NCBI GenBank assembly: GCA_964006375.1
Contig: OZ023266.1
Location: forward strand, 158,413,292-158,477,291
Reading direction: 5' to 3'
DNA from: Tillus elongatus
Taxonomy: Eukaryota; Arthropoda; Insecta; Coleoptera; Cleridae
DNA: 64,000 nucleotides
Below the pieces are notes generated by a model, which saw only the letters and a program-made list of their open reading frames with translations, was not told the origin of the DNA and did not search any database. Shown piece after piece: positions 13,042 through 24,674 of this stretch (positions are counted from its first letter, which is position 1; every line of letters begins with the position of its first letter). The translations under genes and the position numbers were made by a program.

Positions 13042-16000
13042 CTGAAAGTCGAAGGTTTCGTAAGTGCGTTATACTTTGTTCATCGGTTTTGTGATTGAGT
13101 ATCAATGCTCTGTTATGGTCTAGTAAGGATATTATAGAATATGGGCCAGTAAATGGGTTTTGATGTTTCTTGTGAAACCCCGGGCTTATCTTTTTATATA
13201 CTACATCGCCGTCTTTGAAAGGTTGATTTACATTTTTATTGTTTCTGTTGAGCATCCTTTCTTTGGAAATTTCGATTCTGTCTCTAACTACTTGATAGAC
13301 AATATCCATAAAATTTTTGTGTCTTTCATTAAAGTCTTGAGTCACAATTACTTCCGTATCGTAATTAAAAACTTCCGGAATAAATCCAAAAATCAATCCG
13401 AATGGGGGTTTGAGCGTTTGAGAGTGAATTGTGGAATTATATGCTAGAATGCAGTATGGAATAATATCGTTAGGCTTTAATTGAGGAAACTTGATTTTAA
13501 AAAGTCTGTAGTGTTCGATTAGGGTGCTGTGAAATCTTTCCACAGGACCGTTCGAGTTGGGGTTATGTGGTGTGGTTGTATGTAGCTGTATTTGGTATGA
13601 TTTAAGTAGTTCTTTTACAGTTTCGTTCGTAAATTCAGTCCCAGCGTCTGTAATTACCACCCTGGGGTTGCTGTATTGAGAAAAGAACGTTATTAATGTC
13701 TTGGATATTTCAATTGCATTCTTGCTTTTTATAGGATATGCTTGTCCAAATTTGCTAAACGGATCTACAATGGTTAAAAATTGGGCGGATTCTATTTGAA
13801 AAGTATCAACGTGAATTAGTTCTAAAGGGCGTGATGGTGATGGGGTATGTTCTAAAGCTATTTTGATAGGATGTCGACTGTATTTTGCGGTTTTACAAAG
13901 TTCGCAGTTTTGTGTGAATTCGTCAATTTTTGCTTTCAGGTTTGGGTAATAGTATTTGTGTTTTATTTCTAAATAAATTTCATCCGTACCTCTGTGATTC
14001 GTGGTTCCTTCATGATATTGTTTTATAATTTTTACGAGTTCGTCTTCATTACGAATTTCATCTAAAACTTTATCACACCTAAAGAATAATGGCGATTGTT
14101 CATTATTGAATTTTTGATTAATAGCTGAACTGACCGTCTCGTAATCTCTTTCTCTGACAAAAAGACAGTAATATTTGCGTTGTGGGAGGCAGTATTGCTT
14201 AATAAATTCAGTTATTTGTTCTGGGTCTTCTAGGTTTAATTTTGCGTATATCATATTTCTTCTGCCCTTGCGCAAGGAAGAGATTTCAGGCTCTAGGCTA
14301 TTTTGAAAGAAAATTTGATTAGTTTTATTATTAATAATTTCTTCCTCTAATATAGGAATGCCCGGTGCTGAATATGAGTCGTGATTGGAATTTATAGTGT
14401 TGTCGTCGTGAGTTTCGTTGTCGTCTTCGTCGATATTTTCATTATTTGTTTCCTCTCGATGAGACCACTCGTTTTCGTCTACGTTGTTTGCAATCGACTG
14501 ATTATCAGTTTCCAATGGGTGAATTTCAATTCGAGATAAAGCGTCCGCATTATTATTTACACCCTTCTTATATTCGATATCGTATTCATATTCCTCCAAT
14601 TTCAATCGCCACCTAACTAATTTTGAATTCGGCTCTTTGAGAGAAAAAAGCCATTTTAAAGGTTTATGATCGGTTGCAATGGTAAATTTCGTTCCATATA
14701 TATAAGGCCTAAAGTAGTTTACTGCCCATACAATGGCTAGCAACTCTTTCTCAATCGTGCTGTATCGACACTCTGTTTCGTTAAGGGTCCTACTAGCGTA
14801 TGCAATGGGTCGGTCCCTTTTTGGTGGCCCTTGACTCAAGATGGCACCTAGTGCAACATTCGAAGCATCAGTAGTGAGTATAAAAGGCTTTGAGAAATCG
14901 GGAGGTTGAAGTATCGGACTATTCATTAGAAGTTGTTTGCACATTTCAAAGGATTCTTTGTATTCATCGTTATTAGGATTAATTGTAGCGCCCTTTTTCA
15001 GACATTTTGTAAGCGGTTTGGTTACTTTTGCGAAGTCTTTAACGAACTTTCTGTAGTATCCAATTAGTCCCAAAAATGCCTTTATCTCTTTAGTTGTTTT
15101 TGGTATTGGGTATTTTTTGATGGCTTCGAGTTTTCGAGGATTTGGCTTGATACCTTCTGGAGTCACTACGTGGCCCAGGAATTCAGCTTCCTTTTTCAGA
15201 AATTCACTCTTGTCGAGTTGAATTTTCAATTGACATCTTCTGAACCTATCAAATACTTGTGATAGTTTCTCCAAGTGTTCTTGAAGAGAGGTGGAGAATA
15301 TAATTACGTCATCCATATAGACTAGACAGATTTTACCTATAAGGCCATAAAGGACATTGTTCATTAGTCTTTGAAAGGTCGCCGGAGCGTTATTTAAGCC
15401 GAATGGCATGCGCAAATACTCGTAATGTCCAGAGTCAGTGGAGAAGGCAGTTTTCTCTATGTCATCCGGGTGAATTTCGATCTGATGAAAGCCAGAAATT
15501 AGATCTATAGTGGAGAAATACTGAGCTCTGCCAATCTTATCTAATATTTCCTCGATCTTTGGTATTGGGTATCTATCCGGGATAGTCTTCTCATTGAGTT
15601 TCCTATAGTCAACAACGATTCGCCACTTTTTCTTTTCACTGGCATCTTCCTTTTTTGGCACCACCCAGATAGGAGAACACCAAGGTGAATGACTATGCCT
15701 AATAATGTTTTGGCTTAACATTTTATCTACCTGCCTTTCTACTTCTTCCTTGTGTACTGCAGGGTATCTGTATAATTTGGAATAAACTGGAATGTCATCT
15801 TTTGTACGAATTCGGTGTTTAACAAGATGTGTTGATGTTAGCGCCTCGTTTTCCTTCGCGAATATGTCAGAGTACTTTTGACATAATCGGGTGAGCTCTT
15901 CGCGTTCTTCAGTATTGAGGTGTGATGTCCTCAACTGAGACATCCAGTCGTTATCGTGATTATTATAATGATTAAAACCTTGGTTGCTAACAGACTCGTA

Positions 16001-16639
16001 ATTATTTACTTCTTTTACATTCAGTGGCTTGTTAAATCTAACGTTAATTAAATTATTACTAAGGTTTCTTATATTTACAAAAGCCTGTCCTTCTGAGGAC
16101 TCTACTAAGCAATCTGAAATTGTTGCGTTGTTTACAGATACCTCGTCTATAAGTCCGATTCCTTGGGGCTTGTCGACAGGTACAATAATTTTTGTTTCAG
16201 TATAAGGCTCCAATGTATATTCATAAGGGAAAAATATATCCATAGTTTTATTACTGAGGTATAACTTCTTATTATTAAAATCTATCTTAGCTCTATTCCT
16301 AATTAAAAAATCTGCACCTATTAAACCTACGTATTTTTTATTAAAATCAAATAAGCAAAATTCTTGAGGTTCATCTGCAAGTGACTTCAATAAAATATTT
16401 GCTCTATATTTATGGGTTGAGTTTCCGTGTGCGGTTCTTATTTCGAAAGGTTTTTTGTATATATTATTTGAATATTGTAATTTAGCTATGTCTGGGTTTA
16501 AAATACTTGTACTACTGCCGGAATCAATCAGAATTAGGCCATCTAATTCTGGTAACTTTATATACGGAAGCTGGCACAAGTTTAAGTTATACAATTCTAT
16601 TATGTGCTTTTGTTTGTGAGGCCCGTTTCCTGAAAATTT
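13013..16639 (-). CDS. pol: Errantivirus polyprotein Pol (protease, RT, RNase H, integrase)
   Basis: About 1193 residues from 16594, where the codon is TTG and not ATG, so it is not independently started. It is reached by a -1 shift from gag, and the frame is open from 16639. From 16594 the domains are: aspartic protease with LIDSGSS at about residue 24; reverse transcriptase with YMDD at about 426; RNase H with TTDAS near 576; zinc-binding HHCC at about 861-900; integrase core Asp 930, Asp 983, Glu 1019 (D35E spacing). All catalytic residues are present. It ends inside the env frame. An Asn/Asp-rich linker (about 695-745) separates RNase H and integrase. Confidence 0.95.
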   Translation of the reverse strand, partial: KFSGNGPHKQKHIIELYNLNLCQLPYIKLPELDGLILIDSGSSTSILNPDIAKLQYSNNIYKKPFEIRTAHGNSTHKYRANILLKSLADEPQEFCLFDFNKKYVGLIGADFLIRNRAKIDFNNKKLYLSNKTMDIFFPYEYTLEPYTETKIIVPVDKPQGIGLIDEVSVNNATISDCLVESSEGQAFVNIRNLSNNLINVRFNKPLNVKEVNNYESVSNQGFNHYNNHDNDWMSQLRTSHLNTEEREELTRLCQKYSDIFAKENEALTSTHLVKHRIRTKDDIPVYSKLYRYPAVHKEEVERQVDKMLSQNIIRHSHSPWCSPIWVVPKKEDASEKKKWRIVVDYRKLNEKTIPDRYPIPKIEEILDKIGRAQYFSTIDLISGFHQIEIHPDDIEKTAFSTDSGHYEYLRMPFGLNNAPATFQRLMNNVLYGLIGKICLVYMDDVIIFSTSLQEHLEKLSQVFDRFRRCQLKIQLDKSEFLKKEAEFLGHVVTPEGIKPNPRKLEAIKKYPIPKTTKEIKAFLGLIGYYRKFVKDFAKVTKPLTKCLKKGATINPNNDEYKESFEMCKQLLMNSPILQPPDFSKPFILTTDASNVALGAILSQGPPKRDRPIAYASRTLNETECRYSTIEKELLAIVWAVNYFRPYIYGTKFTIATDHKPLKWLFSLKEPNSKLVRWRLKLEEYEYDIEYKKGVNNNADALSRIEIHPLETDNQSIANNVDENEWSHREETNNENIDEDDNETHDDNTINSNHDSYSAPGIPILEEEIINNKTNQIFFQNSLEPEISSLRKGRRNMIYAKLNLEDPEQITEFIKQYCLPQRKYYCLFVRERDYETVSSAINQKFNNEQSPLFFRCDKVLDEIRNEDELVKIIKQYHEGTTNHRGTDEIYLEIKHKYYYPNLKAKIDEFTQNCELCKTAKYSRHPIKIALEHTPSPSRPLELIHVDTFQIESAQFLTIVDPFSKFGQAYPIKSKNAIEISKTLITFFSQYSNPRVVITDAGTEFTNETVKELLKSYQIQLHTTTPHNPNSNGPVERFHSTLIEHYRLFKIKFPQLKPNDIIPYCILAYNSTIHSQTLKPPFGLIFGFIPEVFNYDTEVIVTQDFNERHKNFMDIVYQVVRDRIEISKERMLNRNNKNVNQPFKDGDVVYKKISPGFHKKHQNPFTGPYSIISLLDHNRALILNHKTDEQSITHLRNLRLSGGLAEPSRN

Positions 16640-17895
16640 TCATGTTCGTAGTGTTCGTATTCGTAATTTTCATGTTCATGATTTTCGAACAGAGGCTGTT
16701 CATTTTCTAAATGATTTGGTTCAGCGTCATGATTAAAGAGTTCTTCCACTATTACGCCCGGTTTGGTTCCCTGAAATGGGAATGTATTTCGTGGTTGGTT
16801 TAAGAATGGTCTTGTATTCCTAGTCAGTCCGCTGGAAGTGTCCATTGGTTCTGGGAACCGTCTATTTTGAAACGTACTCTGTCGTGTGTTTCTTGTCAGA
16901 CCGCTAGCGGTATCTGTTCTTTCGGAATTATTCCTATTTTGAAAATTTTGTTGTTGAAATCTAGGGTGTGGCGTTCTCGGAATATTAGATTGATAAGGGA
17001 ACGGGGGCGGAACATATCTAGAAGTCGAGGGGTTGTTTGAATTGCTATTTGATTGGAATGGCCTTTGAAATTGTGTGGTATTGGTTGGTGGAATGGGCGG
17101 CCTAAATGTTTGTGGTTTATAGTTGTTTTGTGAATTGGGTTTAGGTATTTGATTGTTTTGTTTTTGAAACATTTTATCACGATAATCGTAGTTTTCTTCT
17201 TCGATAATAAATTTAAGGGCGGCTTCGATTGACTCGGGTGACCTGGATCGAACCACCATGCCTAAGGGATTGCGTAAACCACCTAAAAATGCTTTAAGTG
17301 TCTGCTGTGAATAAATAATAGCTTTTAGAGCCCTTATTTGATCATTCGCTTCATTACACGTTAAATTTGAAATTAAAAGCTGTTCGATCTGCCTACACCG
17401 GTTACTAAAAGTAAGAGCGTCTTCATTATGCTTTTGTTTATATGTTAGGAGTTCACTTAAAAGGCTGGTTTCATCACGCTGGTCAGTAAAATTCTGTACA
17501 ATTACGGTTCTTAATTCAGGCCATGTATTAATAACCTTGGTACTAATTATTAATCTAGCTTGCCCAACTAACTTTGACTGAATAAAATTAAGCAGAAAAT
17601 GGTTTAAATATAAAGTAGGATCATCTATTGTGTAAAACTGATTCATAATCATGTCACATGCTTTAAGAAAACCGCTAACGTGTGCGGGCTCACCATCGAA
17701 CTCGGGAATCACACGTAAATAAAAATCGCTAAAATTTGCCATATTTAGATTTAAATTACTTGGACGAATATAATTTCCTCTGATTCTACTAATATTAGAG
17801 TTTAGGTTATTGTTATTAATGTTAGTTTGTGGACTAGACTGTTCTAACACAAATGAAGTTTCAAATTGTTCAATTAACTCTTCTATGTCAGACAT
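16600..17895 (-). CDS. gag: Errantivirus Gag capsid protein
   Basis: 431 residues beginning at ATG 17895, the first gag-frame ATG after the leader. Residues about 50-230 match the retrotransposon capsid fold (FDGEPAHVSGFLKACD, then FTDQRDETSLLSELLTYKQ). The C-terminal part is rich in Asn, Gln, Arg and Pro and lacks a CCHC zinc knuckle, which is usual for errantiviruses. A duplicated module of about 28 residues carries SGLTRNTR twice. It ends at TAA 16600-16602 after a -1 slippery site shared with pol. Confidence 0.92.
   Translation of the reverse strand: MSDIEELIEQFETSFVLEQSSPQTNINNNNLNSNISRIRGNYIRPSNLNLNMANFSDFYLRVIPEFDGEPAHVSGFLKACDMIMNQFYTIDDPTLYLNHFLLNFIQSKLVGQARLIISTKVINTWPELRTVIVQNFTDQRDETSLLSELLTYKQKHNEDALTFSNRCRQIEQLLISNLTCNEANDQIRALKAIIYSQQTLKAFLGGLRNPLGMVVRSRSPESIEAALKFIIEEENYDYRDKMFQKQNNQIPKPNSQNNYKPQTFRPPIPPTNTTQFQRPFQSNSNSNNPSTSRYVPPPFPYQSNIPRTPHPRFQQQNFQNRNNSERTDTASGLTRNTRQSTFQNRRFPEPMDTSSGLTRNTRPFLNQPRNTFPFQGTKPGVIVEELFNHDAEPNHLENEQPLFENHEHENYEYEHYEHENFQETGLTNKST
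16633..16639 (-). promoter_or_regulatory. Gag-Pol -1 ribosomal frameshift site
   Basis: The minus strand reads A AAT TTT in gag phase, a valid X XXY YYZ heptamer. It lies immediately after the last stop in the pol frame (TGA at 16640-16642) and 31 nt before the gag stop, so it falls at the start of the only 40-nt window where a shift can work. I did not identify the downstream stimulatory structure. Confidence 0.75.
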
Positions 17896-17944
17896 ACAAA
17901 AAATATATATATATAAAGGAGAATGTAAAGGATGAGCAACTTAC

Positions 17945-17970
17945 AAGAAGATCAGAATGAGCACGAACAT
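17945..17970 (-). CDS. env: Env leader exon, doubling as a 9-codon uORF
   Basis: In the 5' leader an ATG (17968-17970) opens a short, strongly hydrophobic frame running into a consensus donor GTAAGT (17939-17944). Exon 1 contributes 26 nt (8 codons plus 2 nt). The acceptor at 13042 supplies the missing third base in the env frame, so splicing gives Env a start and the core of a signal peptide. If unspliced, the same frame reads one more codon and stops at the TAA inside GTAAGT, giving a 9-codon uORF upstream of gag. This is seen in sequence; usage is inferred from errantivirus biology. Confidence 0.8.
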
Positions 17971-18035
17971 CCGTGGTTCTTCTGCTAAGTGTTGATACAC
18001 CAGAAACCAATATTCTCTTGACTTCTCAGCTGTAT

Positions 18036-18050
18036 CCTACCGACTGCGCC
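18036..18050 (-). promoter_or_regulatory. Primer-binding site, tRNA-Ser type
   Basis: The element strand reads GGCGCAGTCGGTAGG directly after the 5' LTR. The GCGCAGTCG core is complementary to the acceptor end of insect tRNA-Ser, the primer used by the 17.6/297/ZAM group. Confidence 0.85.
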
Positions 18051-18409
18051 AATTAACAACTGTTGCACATCACTTTACTTTTTAAAAAATATTTATTTGA
18101 CAACTTAAACTAACATAGTAACAGCTATGAAACTTATAATAGAATGAATGAATTAATTTATATTACATCTTATTTATACTAAAACTAGGCCTGGGAAGGT
18201 GACGACGGTTGCTGTTCCCATGGCTCTATTCAAGGAATGCAACGTGCTACTCTGCTGATTCCACGGTTCCTGCTGAATAATCGGATTGCACTTATGCAAG
18301 GAACGTGCTTATCTGCATGTTGACTACGCTGTAATCTGATATGTTGTCCGTGTTAGATGTAACGGACATTCGTGAGAAGTGATGGTGTGCATTATGATAC
18401 TTGTTATCT
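18051..18409 (-). repeat. Errantivirus 5' LTR
   Basis: 359 bp, matching the 3' LTR at 10989-11347 at every position I compared. It is followed by the CGCG duplication at 18410-18413. Confidence 0.95.
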
Positions 18410-18469
18410 CGCGTAATAAAAAAAATTAAAGAGATAGCGAGCTTAAATTAACAATAAACAATCTCGGGA

Positions 18470-18872
18470 CGCAGCAACTGCGTTATGGTAGTGAATTTTT
18501 ATTAAATGCGTCAAATGTAGTCAGGTCTTTCCTAGCGAAAAATATCGACCAAATTTCATTAAAATAATTTTCGGAGAAAAAAAATTGTTTCAAAAGAAAA
18601 TTTAAAATTTGAATAACTCAATTTTCTATAAACTTAAAAGGTTGAATTTTGGCACGTAGTAAGGCCTCTCCCAAGGCAACATATATAGTAAATTTCATTA
18701 AAGCAGCTTTGTTATTTCCGGAGAAAAAAATTTTTTTTGAAGAAAACTAACAATTTTCCCGGAAAACCTCGTCCGATTTTCCTGGATAACAAACTCATCT
18801 AAGCCATTAATAAAAGAAAGGCACTTGCCGAGTTTCATTGAAATCGGTTAATTATTTTTGGAGTTATCAGAC

Positions 18873-18971
<99 letters not shown>

Positions 18972-19105
18972 TAAAAATTGAAACTGACCCCGGATATGGG
19001 TTCTAGGGGTCCTAGTTCGCGCTCCTTTGAAAAAAATTTTGCAAAGTCTCACTATCGATACCTCTCTATTAGTGAATTTTTTTAAAATAAAAATTCACTA
19101 AAAAC
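18470..19105 (-). mobile_element. TA-core family element, short subtype
   Basis: It starts CTCGGGACGCAGCAACTGCG and ends with the AGTGAATTTT / AAAATTCACT hairpin. The TA tract is at about 18878-18967 with a few interruptions. It lacks the ~700-bp block present in the long subtype. It is non-coding. Confidence 0.7.
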
Positions 19106-19145
19106 CTGGAGTATTTTTAAACAACTGCTGTGCGACTTCAAACTT

Positions 19146-20345
<1,200 letters not shown>

Positions 20346-20394
20346 CTTTTTAAAAAAATTAAACTGTCACTTACACTAGAGCGCAATACAGTGT

Positions 20395-20535
20395 AGATAT
20401 TGAACGAGTTGACCAGGCGGGAGCGCAGCCAGCAGCTGCATTGTTATGTCAAAAAATGTTGATATTTGTCAACATTTTTTGACATAAAAATGCAACTGCT
20501 GGCAGCTGCAGGCTCCTGAAGAACTCGCTCATTGT
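20395..20535. repeat. Palindromic hairpin sequence
   Basis: The arms AGCTGCAT..TTATGTCAAAAAATGTTGA and its reverse complement meet at about 20470, with looser outer pairing (GAGTT..AGGCGGGAGC with GGCTCCTGAAGAACTC). This resembles a very small inverted-repeat element. No duplication of flanking bases was clear. Confidence 0.6.
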
Positions 20536-21091
<556 letters not shown>

Positions 21092-21630
21092 GGTGTCCCA
21101 CGTAGACTTTTCATTAGCCGTGTCTGGAGTACGGCTCACAATTGAATTCTGAGAATTCACGCACATGGGTTTCTCGAAATTTCCAGTTAACTGGAAATAT
21201 TGAATTAGTATGGTACTTCCGGTTATACCGGAAATAGACGTCAACTTTCTTATTTCAAATGGAAGATGGTGTTTTTTATTACGGATCTAGATTGCTCGTC
21301 AGATTTTATGGTAGTATTTTATGTCATTTTTCTCAACCATTTTCGAGATATTTGACTTTTTCCAAAAATTTCTTAAAAAACATTGTCACATTTACACATC
21401 TGTATCTCTCTTATTTTTCAACCTGATGAGTTGAAATTTTAAAATGCAAATTATAAAATTCCACAAAATATTTGGAATTTACTAAAGCTCGTACAAGTTA
21501 GAGAGGGTGTCCGAAATAGACCGGTCAATCGTGACAACTTTGAAACCTAATAACTGTCTTATTTTAAATAAAACACCCTATATTTTATAACGCTAGTTCA
21601 TGTACTTTGTATTGTTCTTTCGATTGGTAT

Positions 21631-21876
21631 TAGCTTTCCCTGTACCTAAAAAAGGTAAAGGTAAGATGCTTACTGACAATTAGGCCATTGCTGACCCTTT
21701 TTGCTCATCTAAACTAACCCACCCTCCACCTTGAGCTCGATCTCAACGACGACATGGATTTGAAAAATCATCCGCCGCCGGTGAGTCTCGAACCGTCGAC
21801 CCCCGAGTCCGTATTGGAAAGTCATCGACTTTCCCGCACGGTCACGGAGGTGCTTGCCCCTATACCCAAGTCCCAT
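21631..21876 (-). mobile_element. Possible tRNA-derived SINE
   Basis: GC-richer than its surroundings and flanked by CGATTGGTAT (21621-21630) and CGATTGATAT (21877-21886). It interrupts the transposon arm, whose other copy lacks it. On the minus strand GGTTCGAGACTC resembles a Pol III B box. The A box is unclear, so the SINE label is tentative; the insertion itself is well supported. Confidence 0.5.
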
Positions 21877-22212
21877 CGATTGATATTTAAAGATTATTTG
21901 CGATAAGAAATAATTATTAGTTAGTTAATCAGGTTGCCTATGAGATGAAAATTTTAAGCGTCATCTTTCGACATAAGTAAAATATGCGACGACTTTTGAA
22001 TATAACTTTTATTTACGATGAGTATAATCGAATTATTAACAGAAGATGTCGTGTGGTTGCAAAGAGATTTCCACATAAATACAGATCAACTCGTTACATG
22101 ATCAGAATACTACTAAATATTTTCTAAGAATGGCGTGTTTCCTCCAAAAATTCATAAAAGTAAACCATTATTAGAGAACAAAGAGATTTGTGTGTTATCA
22201 CTTCACAATCAC

Positions 22213-23445
22213 TTAGAAATTTGCACCGTTAACTTCGAGGAATTTGATGGCTCTTTTAATGATGGTACCCGTGGCTCGAGAAAGGTAATCTTGCTCCACT
22301 GCGTTGAAGACTTCTAATACTCTAACTATCATATCTTGATTTGTAGTAGGTGGTTCCTGGTAAACTTTGTTCTTAATGTACCCCAAGATACTAACATCTA
22401 GTGGAGTCAAGTTTGGTGAGCCGGTCAACGATGAGGACCACCGTTAGATATTTCTCTGTCTTCAAATGTTTCCTGGATTAGGTCGCTTACTATCTGTGAG
22501 TTGTGTGGTGGAGCCCCATCTTGTTGATACCAAACTTGTGCAACTTCGTGTTCATGCAAGGAGTTCAGCGGTGGTATTATTACTTGCTGCAGAATGCGAC
22601 AATATCCAGGACCTGTGAATACTACACGTTTAAAATTCGTTTTTACCTTTTATTATCTTACCATTGTTACTGATATGAATAAAAGGGTCATATTTTCAAA
22701 TTTAGTTTCAGTGAGTCTAATAAATATTTAAATAACATAATGTACTAATACGCAAATGAAATTCAGTATTGCTTAATATTATTGGTACAAGCCTGTTAAG
22801 CTCCCATCATAAATGTTAAAGGCAAAAATTCGATTGTATTTTATTGCGCAAAATACATTCAAACTCCAACAGTACTGGAAATTTCGTTCTCTAGTAATGT
22901 GAGGATTTTCGTCCGACCAGTAGTGACTGTTGTGACGACTGAACATGCCCCTCTTTGAAAATGTTGACTCATCGCACCACATAATTTTTCTTGAGAAAAT
23001 TTCATCTTCTTGAGTTTTAAATAAAAAGATACCATTCGCAGAATTCTACACGCGGAGAAAAATCCACAGGTTCTAAATGATGTAAAAACACGAAGATGGT
23101 GTCCATTTGTTAATTTTTAGAATTCTGTGAATAGTTCCCCTTGAAAGATGCAAATTTCTACTGCATTCTCTGATTGACGCATGCGGATAAGCAGTAAAAA
23201 AATACCAAATCATTTATTTGTATCTCTTCATTGTCCAATAGCAGTTTATTTTTATTACCTTCTGAACTAAATGTTCCATCCTCAGAAAAAATTTTCAATA
23301 GTCTTCTGATCATGTCAGGAGTTCGTCTATGTCTATCTGGAAATCTCTCTGCAAACACACATGTTCTGCTAACATTTAGATTACACTTCCCGTAAACAAT
23401 AATTAAATTCAAAAAGTCATCATTTGAGTAATTGAAGTGAGCCAT
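22213..23445 (-). pseudogene. DDE_3-type transposase of transposon A, degenerate
   Basis: It starts at ATG 23445 with an N-terminal helix-turn-helix region (FNYSNDDFLNLIIVYGKCN, then RFPDRHRRTPDMIRRLLKIF). Later blocks are WCDESTFSKRGMFSRHNSHY (first catalytic Asp), WYQQDGAPPHNSQIV (second Asp) and LTPLDVSILGYIKNKVY (third Asp region), ending in FLEVNGANF. Multiple stops, frameshifts and an AT-rich insertion at about 22640-22790 have destroyed it. It belongs to the DUF4817/DDE_3 group of Tc1/mariner-like transposases, as do those in transposons B and C. Confidence 0.85.
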
Positions 23446-24186
23446 TATTTTAGGAAAAACTCTCTTTTATTAAAATACAATTGATAAACGTACTTTGCAG
23501 TACAACCATTAAGTTTACTGTCAGCAGATGACGTTTAAAATTTTCATCTCCTAGGCAACCTGATAAACTGACTGATAATTATTTCTTATCGCAAATATGC
23601 CTCGAAGTGAACGTTGCCAATTTCGAACATTTATTGTGAAGTGATAACACACAAATCTCTTTCTTCCCTAATAATGCTTTACTCTTATGACATTTTGGAC
23701 GAAACAATCCGTTCTTAGAATTTGTTTAGTAGTATTCTGATCATGTAACGAGTTGATCTGTGTTTATGTGGAAATCTCTTTGCAACCATAGGACATCTTC
23801 TGTTAATAATTCGATTATACTCATCGTAAATAAAAGTTATATTCAAAAGTCGTCGCATATTTTACCTATGTCGGAAAATGACCTTTAAAATTTTCATCTC
23901 CTAGGCAATCTGATAAACTGACTAATAATTATTTCCTATCGCAAATATTGTTTAAATATTTTCAAATCGGTGGGACTTATGTATACGGAATGCTGACACC
24001 AATCGAAAGAACCATAAAAAGTAAATGAACTGCCGTAAATAAAATATAGGGTGTTCTATTTAAAATAAAAGAGTCATTAGGTTTTAAAGCTGTCACGATT
24101 GACCGGTCTATTTCGGACACCCTGTCTAACTTGTATTAGCTTTAGTAAATTCCAAATATTTTGTGGCACTTTAGAATTTGCATTTT

Positions 24187-24298
24187 AGTGAATTTTCTTT
24201 AAAAAAATTCACTAATGAGGAGATCCCGACTTTTGAATAAATTTCTTCAAATGAGCGCTATTTCGGCCCCCTAGAACACATATCCGGGGTCAGTTTCG

Positions 24299-24391
<93 letters not shown>

Positions 24392-24578
24392 CTCTTTATT
24401 GAATAAAAATATATACATTGCATTTTTGGTGGTTAGCCACCAGTGCCTTAAGTATCGTATAAATAAAGGTCAGCGCCTGTTTTATCTGACATTAGTATTT
24501 TAGTAATTGGATTTCATGTTTTGCTGGCATTTTAAGTTTGGATCTGGAAAAGAGGTACACAGAAAACCAGATGATCTT

Positions 24579-24674
<96 letters not shown>

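Larger units (their letters stand above)
10989..18409 (-). mobile_element. Complete errantivirus (Ty3/gypsy LTR retroelement with env)
   Basis: A 7.4-kb element read on the minus strand as 5' LTR, tRNA-Ser primer site, gag, pol, env, polypurine tract, 3' LTR. The two 359-bp LTRs show no difference I can find and are flanked by CGCG at 10985-10988 and 18410-18413, a 4-bp duplication with the alternating pyrimidine-purine pattern errantiviruses prefer. All three genes are open. Splice and frameshift signals are in place. By sequence it looks recently inserted and possibly functional; activity is inference. Confidence 0.95.

Noticed and set aside
13160..13447. Plus-strand frames inside the errantivirus and copia elements
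   Set aside because: Antisense shadows of pol and gag with no supporting motif.
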